Below, piece by piece: positions 1 through 6,584 of a stretch of DNA of 7,559 nt; positions within the stretch are counted from its first letter, which is position 1; every line of letters begins with the position of its first letter. Both the position numbers and the translations under genes were made by a program. The notes below the pieces were generated by a model. It did no database searches, was not told the DNA's origin, and saw only the letters and a program-made list of their open reading frames with translations. The stretch lies in assembly GCA_022867105.1 (NCBI GenBank), contig JALHVH010000264.1:1-7559 (forward strand), read 5' to 3'. The stretch comes from Candidatus Aminicenantota bacterium. Its GTDB lineage: Bacteria; Acidobacteriota; Aminicenantia; Aminicenantales; Saccharicenantaceae.

Positions 1-1071
1 ATCGCCATGGACGGCAAAGCCGTGCTCGTGGCCGGCTGCTTCTCTCAATCCTACGCCAACACCCTGGAAACAGGAGAGTTCCGGGGGCTCGATAAAGAGC
101 GCCTCTACAGGAGCTACGGCGAGATGATCCCGGCCGAGGCCGAAAGGAAGGACCGGCCGGACTTCCTCACGATCGTCACGCCCAACAACACCCATTATCC
201 CATCGCCAAGCTCGCCCTCGAGAACGGTTTTCACGTCGTCTGCGACAAGCCCCTGACAACGACCAGCCGCGACGCCGAAGCGCTCGCCCGCCTGGCCGCT
301 CGGAAGGACCTCCTGATCTGCGTCACCTACGCGTATTCGGCTTTCCCCATGATCAAGCACATGCGGGAAATGATCGCCCGGGGCGAGTTGGGGGCGATCC
401 GCTTCGTCGCCGCCGAGTATCCGCAGGACTGGCTGGCGACGCCCCTTGAGAGGACGGGCCAGAAGCAGGCCGCCTGGCGGACCGACCCGGCCCGGGCCGG
501 CGCGTCGAACTGCGTCGGAGACATCGGCTCCCACATCGAGCACATGGTCGCGCACCTGACCGGGCTCGAAATTGAATCCCTCTGCGCCCGGCTCGACAAG
601 ATCGGCGAGGGCCGTGTCCTCGACGACAACGCCTCCATCATGATCAACTACAAGGGCGGCGCCAAGGGGCTTTATTGGAGCTCGCAGATCGCGGTCGGCC
701 ACGATAACGGCTTTCGGGTCCGGATCTACGGCGAGAAAGCCTCCCTCGAGTGGGCCGAGGAGGACCCGAATCATGCCAGGACCTCCACAATCGACAAGCC
801 CACCGAGATCCTCTCCCGCGGCCGGGACAAAATGTACTCCCGGGCCCAGTCCCTTTCGCGCCTTCCCTCCGGCCACCCGGAGGGCTATTTCGAGTGCTTC
901 GCGAACCTCTATTCGACGTTCCTCACGGCGCTCGGCAAGAAGTTGGGCGGCGAGCTGCTGACGGCCGATGATCTGGATTTTCCAGGTCTCGAGGACGGTT
1001 TGCGGGGCGTGAGGTTCATCGAGAAATGCGTCGAAAGCTCCGCCAAGGGCGCGGTCTGGGTTGAATTTTAA
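1..1071 (+). CDS. Gfo/Idh/MocA family oxidoreductase, 5'-truncated by the window edge
   Basis: Probable NAD(P)-dependent sugar or polyol dehydrogenase, cytoplasmic. The frame is open from base 1. The Met at base 7 is internal, because the Rossmann beta-alpha-beta with its GxGxxG motif is missing; family members usually have about 35-40 more residues before this point. Numbering from the Met at base 7, the cofactor-domain motif VTPNNTHYPIAK lies at about 57-68 and CDKP at 79-82, with K81 the conserved family lysine. The C-terminal alpha/beta domain carries GDIGSH at 171-176, with H176 at the usual catalytic histidine position. The QKQAAWRTDPARAGAS and GHPEGYFECFANLY stretches match a subfamily I recognise that is often encoded next to a TIM-barrel sugar isomerase, as here. 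The stop codon overlaps the next gene's Shine-Dalgarno, implying co-transcription. The substrate is unknown; the family call is secure. Confidence 0.93.
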   Translation: MAMDGKAVLVAGCFSQSYANTLETGEFRGLDKERLYRSYGEMIPAEAERKDRPDFLTIVTPNNTHYPIAKLALENGFHVVCDKPLTTTSRDAEALARLAARKDLLICVTYAYSAFPMIKHMREMIARGELGAIRFVAAEYPQDWLATPLERTGQKQAAWRTDPARAGASNCVGDIGSHIEHMVAHLTGLEIESLCARLDKIGEGRVLDDNASIMINYKGGAKGLYWSSQIAVGHDNGFRVRIYGEKASLEWAEEDPNHARTSTIDKPTEILSRGRDKMYSRAQSLSRLPSGHPEGYFECFANLYSTFLTALGKKLGGELLTADDLDFPGLEDGLRGVRFIEKCVESSAKGAVWVEF

Positions 1072-1077
1072 GGAGGG
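1070..1077 (+). promoter_or_regulatory. Shine-Dalgarno setting the start of the TIM-barrel gene
   Basis: AAGGAGGG lies 4 nt upstream of ATG 1082 and overlaps the stop codon of the preceding gene. It favours ATG 1082 over the in-frame TTG at 1061, which would place this site inside the coding region. Confidence 0.8.
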
Positions 1078-1081
1078 ACGG

Positions 1082-2071
1082 ATGGCAAAGCCGGTAACGC
1101 TGTTCACGGGACAATGGGCCGATCTCCCGTTCGAGGAGGTCTGTAGAAAAGCGAGCGCGTGGGGCTACGACGGTCTGGAGATCGCCTGCTGGGGCGACCA
1201 CATGGACGTCCGGAAGGCCGCTTCCGACCGGACCTACGCCGCAAGGAAGCTCCAGGTCCTCAAGAAATACAACCTCCAATGCTGGGCCCTGGGCGCCCAC
1301 CTGGCCGGCCAGTGTGTCGGCGACGTCTACGACAAGCGGCTGGACGGCTTTGCGCCGGACGCGGTCAAGGGCGACGCCAAGAGGATCCGCGCCTGGGCTG
1401 TCGAGGAGATGAAGGCTTCGGCCCGGGCGGCCCGGGCCATGGGCTGCTACGTCGTGAACGGCTTCATGGGCTCGCCCATCTGGAAGTTCCTCTATTCCTT
1501 CCCGCCGACCACCGAGGAGATGGTCAAGGAAGGCTTCGGGACCATCAAGAAGCTCTGGACGCCCATCCTGGATGTTTTCGATGAACAGGGGGTGAAATTC
1601 GCCCTCGAGGTCCATCCGACCGAGATCGCTTTCGACCTTTACACGGCGAAACGCCTCTTGGAAACGTTCGAGTGCCGGGCGGCCCTGGGCTTCAACTTCG
1701 ACCCCAGCCATCTCCTCTGGCAGGGGCTCGAACCGCACCTTTTCATCCGCGAGTTCCCCGACCGCGTCTACCACGTCCATATGAAGGACGTCGCCGTGAC
1801 ACGGGACGGGAAGGCCGGGATCCTCGGCTCTCATCTTCCGTTCGGCGACCTGAGGCGGGGCTGGAACTTCCGCTCCCTCGGTCATGGCGATGTCGACTTC
1901 GATGCCATCATCCGTGAGCTCAACGCCGTCGGTTATGGCGGGCCGCTCTCGGTCGAGTGGGAGGACAACGGGATGGACCGAGAGTTCGGGGCGAAGGAGT
2001 CCCTCGAGTTCGTCCGGTCGATGAATTTTGCTCCCGCGGCCGTGGCGTTCGATAAGAACATGAAAAAATAG
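1082..2071 (+). CDS. Sugar phosphate isomerase/epimerase (xylose isomerase-like TIM barrel, AP_endonuc_2 fold)
   Basis: A 329-aa cytoplasmic TIM-barrel enzyme of the xylose isomerase-like superfamily, which includes divalent-metal sugar isomerases, epimerases and some glycoside-cleaving enzymes. Numbering from ATG 1082, the expected metal/active-site residues sit at strand ends: E176 (ALEVHPTE, with H178), D207 and H210 (NFDPSH), H231/H233/D236 (YHVHMKD) and E292/E294 (VEWED). The N-terminal start MAKPVTLFTGQWADLP is typical of a subfamily paired with Gfo/Idh/MocA dehydrogenases. It starts 10 nt after the truncated dehydrogenase and ends 8 nt before the next one. By analogy with C-glycoside (Dgp/Car) and 3-keto-glycoside pathways, it may act on a 3-keto-sugar made by the neighbouring dehydrogenase; that is inference. 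Length and residues look intact, and no signal peptide is seen. Confidence 0.93.
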   Translation: MAKPVTLFTGQWADLPFEEVCRKASAWGYDGLEIACWGDHMDVRKAASDRTYAARKLQVLKKYNLQCWALGAHLAGQCVGDVYDKRLDGFAPDAVKGDAKRIRAWAVEEMKASARAARAMGCYVVNGFMGSPIWKFLYSFPPTTEEMVKEGFGTIKKLWTPILDVFDEQGVKFALEVHPTEIAFDLYTAKRLLETFECRAALGFNFDPSHLLWQGLEPHLFIREFPDRVYHVHMKDVAVTRDGKAGILGSHLPFGDLRRGWNFRSLGHGDVDFDAIIRELNAVGYGGPLSVEWEDNGMDREFGAKESLEFVRSMNFAPAAVAFDKNMKK

Positions 2072-2079
2072 AGGCCAAC

Positions 2080-3459
2080 ATGAACGATCCGTCCGATCCT
2101 AGGAAGAATGACAAACTGACGCGGCGCGACTTTATCAGGTCTTCGGCCACGGCCGGGCTGGGCATAGCGCTCGCCGGATCTTCGCTGGCAGACCAGACGG
2201 CCGGGCAGAAGCCGGGAGGGGCGGAGCTTAAGTCCGCCGACGAGGTCCGGATAGGCATCATCGGGACGGGCGAGCAGGGGCGGGTCCTCCTCGAATCCTG
2301 CCTCCGCATCCCCGGCATCCGAATCGCCGCCTTGTGCGATATCTGGGAATACAGCCGGCAGTACGCCTCGGGTTATCTCAGGAAATACGGTCAGAACCCG
2401 GTCGCCTACGAAGACTACCGGGACATGCTGGCCAAGGCGCCGGGGCTCGATGCCGCGATCGTCGCCACCCCGGACTGGATGCACGCCGAACATGCCAACG
2501 CCTGCTTGGAGGCCGGCCTCCATGTCTACTGCGAGAAGGAGATGTCCAACTCGCTCGAAAAGGCCCGGTCCATGGTCGACACCGCCCGGCGGACGAAGAA
2601 GCTCCTCCAGATCGGCCACCAGCGGCGCTCGAACCCCCGTTACGTCCACGCCATCGATCGCCTCATGCGCGAAAAGCGGCTCCTCGGCCGGGTCAACCTG
2701 GCCTACGCCCAGTGGAACCGGTCCAAGGCCGACATGCTCGGTTGGCCCAAGAAATACGTCATGGGCCAGGCCGTGCTCCTGAAGTACGGCTATGACTCCA
2801 TGGTCGAGTTCCGTAACTGGCGCTGGTACAGGAAGTTCGGCGGCGGGCCGATCGTCGACCTGGGCTCGCATCAGATCGACCTCTTCAGCTGGGTCTTCGG
2901 CGTCAATCCGGCCTCGGTCGTCGCCAGCGGCGGTGTCGACTATTACAAGAACCGCGAATGGTTCGACAACGCCATGGCCATCTTTGAGTTCGAGACGAAG
3001 GAGGGCGCGGCTCGCGCCTTCTACCAGGTCCAGACGACGACCGCCCACGGCGGCTTCTACGAAACGTTCATGGGCGACGACGGGTCGCTGGTCATCTCCG
3101 AGGTTCCCCAGCGCGGCAACTGGGCCTTGAGGGAGGCCCACGCCCCGGAGTGGGATTCCCTCGTCAAGGACGGACTCCTCCTCACCGAGGCGGCCCCCAT
3201 CCAGAAGCTCGAGACCCGCAACATCTTCCTCGATGTGCGGGTGACGGCCGAGACGGGCCGCTGGCCGCTTCCCGTGGAGTTGGCCAAGCCCGCCCACCAG
3301 CCTCACCTCGAGAACTTCTTCAGCGCGGTCAGGAACGGGACGCCGCTGAGCTGCCCGGCCGGGATCGCCTACGAAAGCGCCGTGGCCGTCCTCAAGGTCA
3401 ACGAGGCCGTGAAGAACCGGAGCTTGATCCGGTTCCGGCCGGAACAATTCAAGGCGTAG
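2080..3459 (+). CDS. Tat-exported Gfo/Idh/MocA family oxidoreductase
   Basis: A 459-aa dehydrogenase with a twin-arginine signal: TRRDFIRSS at 14-22, then a mildly hydrophobic segment at about 23-36 and a likely cleavage after SSLA (A37). The Rossmann motif GTGEQG is at 62-67. The usual EKP is replaced by CEKEM (E152, K153), a variant I associate with Tat-targeted members. The catalytic-domain motif DLGSHQID is at 260-267, with H264 the probable catalytic residue. The sequence is full length, with no frameshift. As in Zymomonas glucose-fructose oxidoreductase, such proteins are thought to fold with NADP(H) bound and to be exported with it. The substrate is probably a sugar or glycoside in the periplasm, so this oxidation would be spatially separate from its two cytoplasmic operon partners. 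AGAGG 5 nt before the ATG could serve as the ribosome site. Confidence 0.93.
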   Translation: MNDPSDPRKNDKLTRRDFIRSSATAGLGIALAGSSLADQTAGQKPGGAELKSADEVRIGIIGTGEQGRVLLESCLRIPGIRIAALCDIWEYSRQYASGYLRKYGQNPVAYEDYRDMLAKAPGLDAAIVATPDWMHAEHANACLEAGLHVYCEKEMSNSLEKARSMVDTARRTKKLLQIGHQRRSNPRYVHAIDRLMREKRLLGRVNLAYAQWNRSKADMLGWPKKYVMGQAVLLKYGYDSMVEFRNWRWYRKFGGGPIVDLGSHQIDLFSWVFGVNPASVVASGGVDYYKNREWFDNAMAIFEFETKEGAARAFYQVQTTTAHGGFYETFMGDDGSLVISEVPQRGNWALREAHAPEWDSLVKDGLLLTEAAPIQKLETRNIFLDVRVTAETGRWPLPVELAKPAHQPHLENFFSAVRNGTPLSCPAGIAYESAVAVLKVNEAVKNRSLIRFRPEQFKA

Positions 3460-3464
3460 GACCC

Positions 3465-5897
3465 ATGACCTTCGCGCATAGAACGATCATTGCCCGGCAT
3501 ATGCTGGTCGCGTCTTTTCTTGAGAAAAAAGACGGGGATACGTACCAGATCAAGAGAATTGAGAAATACGGGGACACGTACCAAATCAAGAGATTTAGAA
3601 CATGTCCCCTATCTTTTTTTATGGTGGCGATCTCCGCTGGCTTGTTGGCGATGGCCTTATCCGCCGACGACCAGCACATCAAATGGGACGGGAGCCGCGT
3701 CTTACCCGTCCACAGGATCCCGCTCAAGGACGAGCTCAACGAGGAGATCATTCCGACGGAATCCTATCCTTTGCCTTTCTCGGCCAGGTATACCTGCGCT
3801 CCCTGTCACGTCTACGACCAGGTCCGCCAGGGCCTCCATTTCAACGCGACGGATGCCGGCAGGCCGGCGGGACGTCCCGGGGAGCCGTGGATCTGGGCGG
3901 ACGAGAAGACCGGGACGATGCTGCCGCTTTCCTACCGGAAGTGGAAGGGCACTTGGGACCCCAGGGACGTGGGGCTCACGGATTGGGACTTCACGGTCCT
4001 CTTCGGGAGGCATCTCCCGGGCGGCGGTGTCGCCGAGCCCGCCGACAAGGACATCACGCCCGGGTCCCGCTGGAACGTTTCCGGCAAGCTTGAGATCAAC
4101 TGCATGGGATGCCACAACGCCTCGCGTCTCCAGGACCCGAGCGAATGGGCGAGGCAGGTGATGAGGCAGAATTTCCGCTGGGCGGCCGCGGCCGCGGCCG
4201 GACTGGGTGAGGTCGGGGGAATGGCCTCGCGACTCGCCGCGACCTGGGACCTTTTCGACGGCCCCGATCCCGACGATAGAGAATGGGCGATCGTGCCGTC
4301 GGTCCGCTACGACCCGGCCTTTTTCGACAGCAAGCACAAAGCCTTCCTCGACATCGCCTACAAGCCCGAAGACAGCCGCTGCCTGGCCTGTCACTCCACC
4401 GTGCCCATCGGCACAGAGAAACATGAGTTCGACGGGGACGTCCACACGGCCTCCGGTCTCGTGTGCGTGAGCTGTCACAGGAACGGCATCGGGCACGATA
4501 TGGTCCGGGGCTATGAGGGAGAATCCAGGGACAACGACGGGCCCGCGAACAAGGAATTCACCTGCGCCGGTTGCCACCTCGGGAAGGAGGCGGAGAAAGG
4601 CGGGAAAGGGTTCTCAGGGAGGCTTGGCGCCCCGTTCCCGAAGCATAACGGATTTCCGAAGATCCACTTCGAGAGGTTGAGCTGTACGGTCTGCCATTCC
4701 GGGCCTCTGCCTGCCGAGGAGCCGGCCCGCGTCCGCACGTCCCGGGCCAACCGGCTGGGCGTTTTCGGGATCGCCCGCTGGGCCACGGACATGCCGGCCA
4801 TCGTCGAACCGGTCTATATCCGGGGCACGAACAAGAAACTTGCCCCCCACCGCCTGACGTGGCCATCGTATTGGGCGGAAGCGAAAGACGGCAAGTTCGT
4901 TCCCCTCACGCCCGACCGGGTCCTGGCCGCGGCCGGCGACACCCTGAACGCGGCGGAGAGCGTCGCCCGCGTCCTAATAGCGCTGTTCAATATTCCGGAC
5001 CTTGGGGGGACACCGGTCATGGTCATGGCCGGGAGGGTCTATGAATTGAACCTGGACGGAGTCCTGGACGTTTCGGCCTACCCGGGTGAGGCGCCAGCGG
5101 ACGACCTCCTTTGGGCGGTCCGGAAAGAAGGCAAGGTCCTGCCCTTGCTGCCGGAGTTCGATCCGGATGCCCGGGAGCCGAATCCGGACGCCGAAGCGCA
5201 AGCCCAGCGGGTGCTTCTGGCCCTGGGTGCAATGCCGGGAGCGCCGGGCGAACCCGTCCTCCTTATAAGGAAGGCCCTTTACCGGATAACGAACGGTTAC
5301 GTGGAGAAAAAAGAGAATCCGGCCCCATCGGAGAAGCCGAAACTCGCCTGGCTCAAAGACGGTAAGAACGAACCGCTTTTTCCCGATTTCGCCCGGCGGG
5401 CGGTCCTGACCTTGACCGGGACGGACCAGACCCTGACCGAAGAACAGGTCAGGATGGTGCTTCAGACGCTGGGGAAGGACCATGTTTATATCTCGAGCGG
5501 CAAAGCGTTCTATCTCGACAAGAAAGGAAACCTCGAAGCGCGAAGGGATGAAGCCGCGGACCCCGTCGCCTGGCCCCTGGCCCACGAGGTGCGGCCGGCC
5601 CGGATGGCCCTCGGCACGAACGGCTGCATGGACTGCCACAAGACGGGCTCGCGCTTTCTCTTCGGCAAGGTCAAAGGCTATGGGCCGCTCAGGACCTCGC
5701 GGGTCGAGGTCCGCTCGGCCCATTCGTTCATGGGATTGGGCAAGCCGTATCACTTCTTGTTCGGACTCTCGTTCACAGCGCGACCTCTGTTCAAGGTGGT
5801 CCTGCTGGCGGCCTCCCTCGTCATCGGCGCCATCCTTCTCATCGCGGTCCTGCTCGCTCTCGGCAGGGCCTCGGGGCTCATCGAAAAGAGGAGATAA
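3465..5897 (+). CDS. Seven-haem c-type cytochrome with C-terminal membrane anchor and tandem repeat insert
   Basis: An 810-aa periplasmic electron-transfer protein if read from ATG 3465, which lies 5 nt after the previous stop. Seven CxxCH haem c sites are visible: CAPCH 111, CMGCH 213, CLACH 306, CVSCH 334, CAGCH 367, CTVCH 407 and CMDCH 721. A signal-like stretch KRFRTCPLSFF-MVAISAGLLAMALSA ends near residue 67. Residues about 21-52 are encoded by a REP-like repeat, so the true start is uncertain: ATG 3465 (weak AGGA nearby), ATG 3501, or ATG 3621, which has no Shine-Dalgarno and no basic n-region. Between haems 6 and 7, three degenerate repeats of about 80 residues begin around W470, W550 and W629. 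A hydrophobic helix at 778-799 followed by EKRR anchors the C-terminus with the haems outside. The following genes suggest a membrane redox complex. I do not recognise a named enzyme; an electron conduit and a catalytic multihaem reductase are both possible. Confidence 0.85.
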   Translation: MTFAHRTIIARHMLVASFLEKKDGDTYQIKRIEKYGDTYQIKRFRTCPLSFFMVAISAGLLAMALSADDQHIKWDGSRVLPVHRIPLKDELNEEIIPTESYPLPFSARYTCAPCHVYDQVRQGLHFNATDAGRPAGRPGEPWIWADEKTGTMLPLSYRKWKGTWDPRDVGLTDWDFTVLFGRHLPGGGVAEPADKDITPGSRWNVSGKLEINCMGCHNASRLQDPSEWARQVMRQNFRWAAAAAAGLGEVGGMASRLAATWDLFDGPDPDDREWAIVPSVRYDPAFFDSKHKAFLDIAYKPEDSRCLACHSTVPIGTEKHEFDGDVHTASGLVCVSCHRNGIGHDMVRGYEGESRDNDGPANKEFTCAGCHLGKEAEKGGKGFSGRLGAPFPKHNGFPKIHFERLSCTVCHSGPLPAEEPARVRTSRANRLGVFGIARWATDMPAIVEPVYIRGTNKKLAPHRLTWPSYWAEAKDGKFVPLTPDRVLAAAGDTLNAAESVARVLIALFNIPDLGGTPVMVMAGRVYELNLDGVLDVSAYPGEAPADDLLWAVRKEGKVLPLLPEFDPDAREPNPDAEAQAQRVLLALGAMPGAPGEPVLLIRKALYRITNGYVEKKENPAPSEKPKLAWLKDGKNEPLFPDFARRAVLTLTGTDQTLTEEQVRMVLQTLGKDHVYISSGKAFYLDKKGNLEARRDEAADPVAWPLAHEVRPARMALGTNGCMDCHKTGSRFLFGKVKGYGPLRTSRVEVRSAHSFMGLGKPYHFLFGLSFTARPLFKVVLLAASLVIGAILLIAVLLALGRASGLIEKRR
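3511..3534 (+). repeat. 8-bp perfect inverted repeat at the left edge of the REP-like element
   Basis: CGTCTTTT (3511-3518) pairs perfectly with AAAAGACG (3527-3534) around an 8-nt loop. The right arm runs into the first GGGGA of the repeat. It lies in a visibly AT-richer patch. It could be part of the element or a chance hairpin. Confidence 0.5.
3525..3620 (+). repeat. REP-like palindromic repeat with duplicated left arm
   Basis: The left arm occurs twice at an exact 36-nt offset: GGGGATACGTACCAGATCAA starts at 3534 and GGGGACACGTACCAAATCAA at 3570; about 24 of the first 27 bases agree. The second copy forms a symmetric 40-nt hairpin (3570-3609). GGGGACACGT pairs with ACATGTCCCC (9 of 10 pairs); a 3-nt internal loop follows, then AAATC/GATTT with loop AAGA. 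The outer ends are also roughly inverted: A6-GAC-GGGGA on the left against TCCCC-TATC-T7 on the right. It resembles, from memory, GGGGACA-type REP hairpins mobilised by REP-associated tyrosine transposases. No transposase is present here. All three in-frame codon series through 3525-3620 stay open in the cytochrome frame. Boundaries are approximate. Confidence 0.75.
3570..3620 (+). terminator. Terminator-like hairpin plus T tract (overlaps the REP-like element)
   Basis: The 40-nt hairpin with a GC-rich base (GGGGACA/TGTCCCC) is followed after 4 nt by seven Ts at 3614-3620, directly before an in-frame ATG at 3621. It has the shape of an intrinsic terminator and could stop transcripts from the sugar operon or attenuate the cytochrome operon. 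The stem carries a mismatch and an internal loop, and the spacer before the T run is longer than ideal, so function is doubtful. Confidence 0.3.
4866..5588 (+). repeat. Three tandem ~80-residue protein repeats in the cytochrome
   Basis: Within the cytochrome, the pattern W-x(2-3)-(K/R)(D/E)GK-x2-PL-x-P recurs at W470, W550 and W629, offsets of 80 and 79 residues. Each is followed about 35-45 residues later by a VLxxL helix-like segment (VLIALF, VLLALG, VLQTLG). A strand-like segment comes next (VMVMAGRVYELN, VLLIRKALYRIT, VYISSGKAFYLD) and ends near a G turn. Divergence at the DNA level is high, so the duplication is old. The module contains no CxxCH. Its function is unknown; it may be a partner-binding or scaffold domain. 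Confidence 0.7.
5885..5893 (+). promoter_or_regulatory. Shine-Dalgarno for the cytochrome b-like gene
   Basis: AAGAGGAG-type purine run in the last codons of the cytochrome gene, about 10 nt before ATG 5904. It supports translation from ATG 5904 and operon linkage. Confidence 0.6.
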
Positions 5898-5903
5898 CCG
5901 CCC

Positions 5904-6584
5904 ATGCTTTTCATCATCATAACGGTCCTCGCCGTCCTGGGGCTTGCCTTCAAGCTCACGTTCTTCCGGTTCCTTGCGGGAACGCCGTCCGTCGATAAAC
6001 GCGACCTTTTCGCGCTGGCGGGCGCGTATGGGGATTGGCTCGGGGACGGGATGAGGAGCTTCATCAAATCCGGCTTCCTGATCAGAGCCCGGGTCTTTTA
6101 CCGGACCTGGGTCGGGCAGAACTACCCCGGCTGGAGGCAATGGATCTTCGCGGCCCTTGTCGTGAGCTTCGGTTATTGCGCCGCGAGCGGGTTCTTCTTC
6201 GCGGTCTTCGTGCCGCGGGGGATGTTCGGCGTCCCGCTCCTTTGCCACGTCATGGCCGGCGGGCTCTTCGCCGTAAGCCTGGCCGGGGCACTCATCCTCA
6301 GGGCCGGGGCATTCCGCCCGGGCTCGGGCGATCCGGGGTCTGAGAAATGCGACTTTTTCCCGGTCCTCAGGAAATTACCCAGGCAGGGAATCCTGACGAC
6401 CCTGTTCTGGATGTTCGCGGCGGCAGGACTCTGCCTTGTCGTCACGGCCCTCGCCTCGATGCTGCCGTATTTTTCTTTCCGGGCCCAGACCCCCCTCCTC
6501 GAGTTTCACAGGTATGGCGCCCTGGCCGCCTTGCTCTTGGTCATGGTCTATTTTGACTTCGGAATGCTTCCCCGGAAAGGCTGA
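5904..6584 (+). CDS. Five-helix membrane protein, probable b-type haem subunit (NarI/DsrM-like architecture)
   Basis: A 226-aa integral membrane protein. Hydrophobic helices lie at about 2-20, 80-102, 109-132, 163-189 and 200-222. Basic residues concentrate in loop 21-79, loop 133-161 and the C-terminal PRKG, so the positive-inside rule predicts N-out, C-in. The protein has only two histidines: H115 (LCHVMAGG, helix 3) and H202 (FHRYG, helix 5). Both fall at the outer ends of their helices, where they could ligate one haem b close to the periplasmic cytochrome. Five helices, about 225 residues and N-out topology are shared with the NarI nitrate reductase gamma subunit, though the histidine pattern differs, so homology is unproven. 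The likely job is quinol oxidation or quinone reduction coupled to the upstream multihaem cytochrome. It starts 6 nt after that gene, and its stop overlaps the ApbE start (TGATG). Confidence 0.8.
   Translation: MLFIIITVLAVLGLAFKLTFFRFLAGTPSVDKRDLFALAGAYGDWLGDGMRSFIKSGFLIRARVFYRTWVGQNYPGWRQWIFAALVVSFGYCAASGFFFAVFVPRGMFGVPLLCHVMAGGLFAVSLAGALILRAGAFRPGSGDPGSEKCDFFPVLRKLPRQGILTTLFWMFAAAGLCLVVTALASMLPYFSFRAQTPLLEFHRYGALAALLLVMVYFDFGMLPRKG

Noticed and set aside
1061..1081. TTG start at 1061 for the TIM-barrel gene
   Set aside because: It would put the strong AAGGAGGG inside the gene. ATG 1082 gives the N-terminus MAKPVTLFTGQW typical of the family.
1933..3447. Long antisense open frame (504 codons) on the - strand
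   Set aside because: It lies opposite the Tat-exported dehydrogenase, whose motifs are unmistakable. The antisense product has no recognisable domain, and long shadow frames are common in high-GC DNA.
3150..3464. Extension of the cytochrome gene upstream to 3150
   Set aside because: The frame stays open, but it would overlap 310 bases of the Tat-exported dehydrogenase, and the extra residues look like an out-of-frame translation. ATG 3465 or later is more reasonable.
3534..3609. CRISPR-like direct repeats
   Set aside because: Only two diverged copies, directly adjacent at a 36-nt offset with no spacer. The hairpin plus duplicated arm fits a REP-like element better.
3465..5897. Cytochrome gene as a pseudogene broken by the repeat
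   Set aside because: The frame is intact through the repeat and to the C-terminal anchor, and all seven haem motifs are preserved, so a functional product is likelier even if the start has moved.
4974..6248. Antisense open frame (424 codons) on the - strand
   Set aside because: It spans two real + strand genes and has a low-complexity, charged composition typical of a shadow of GC-rich codons.
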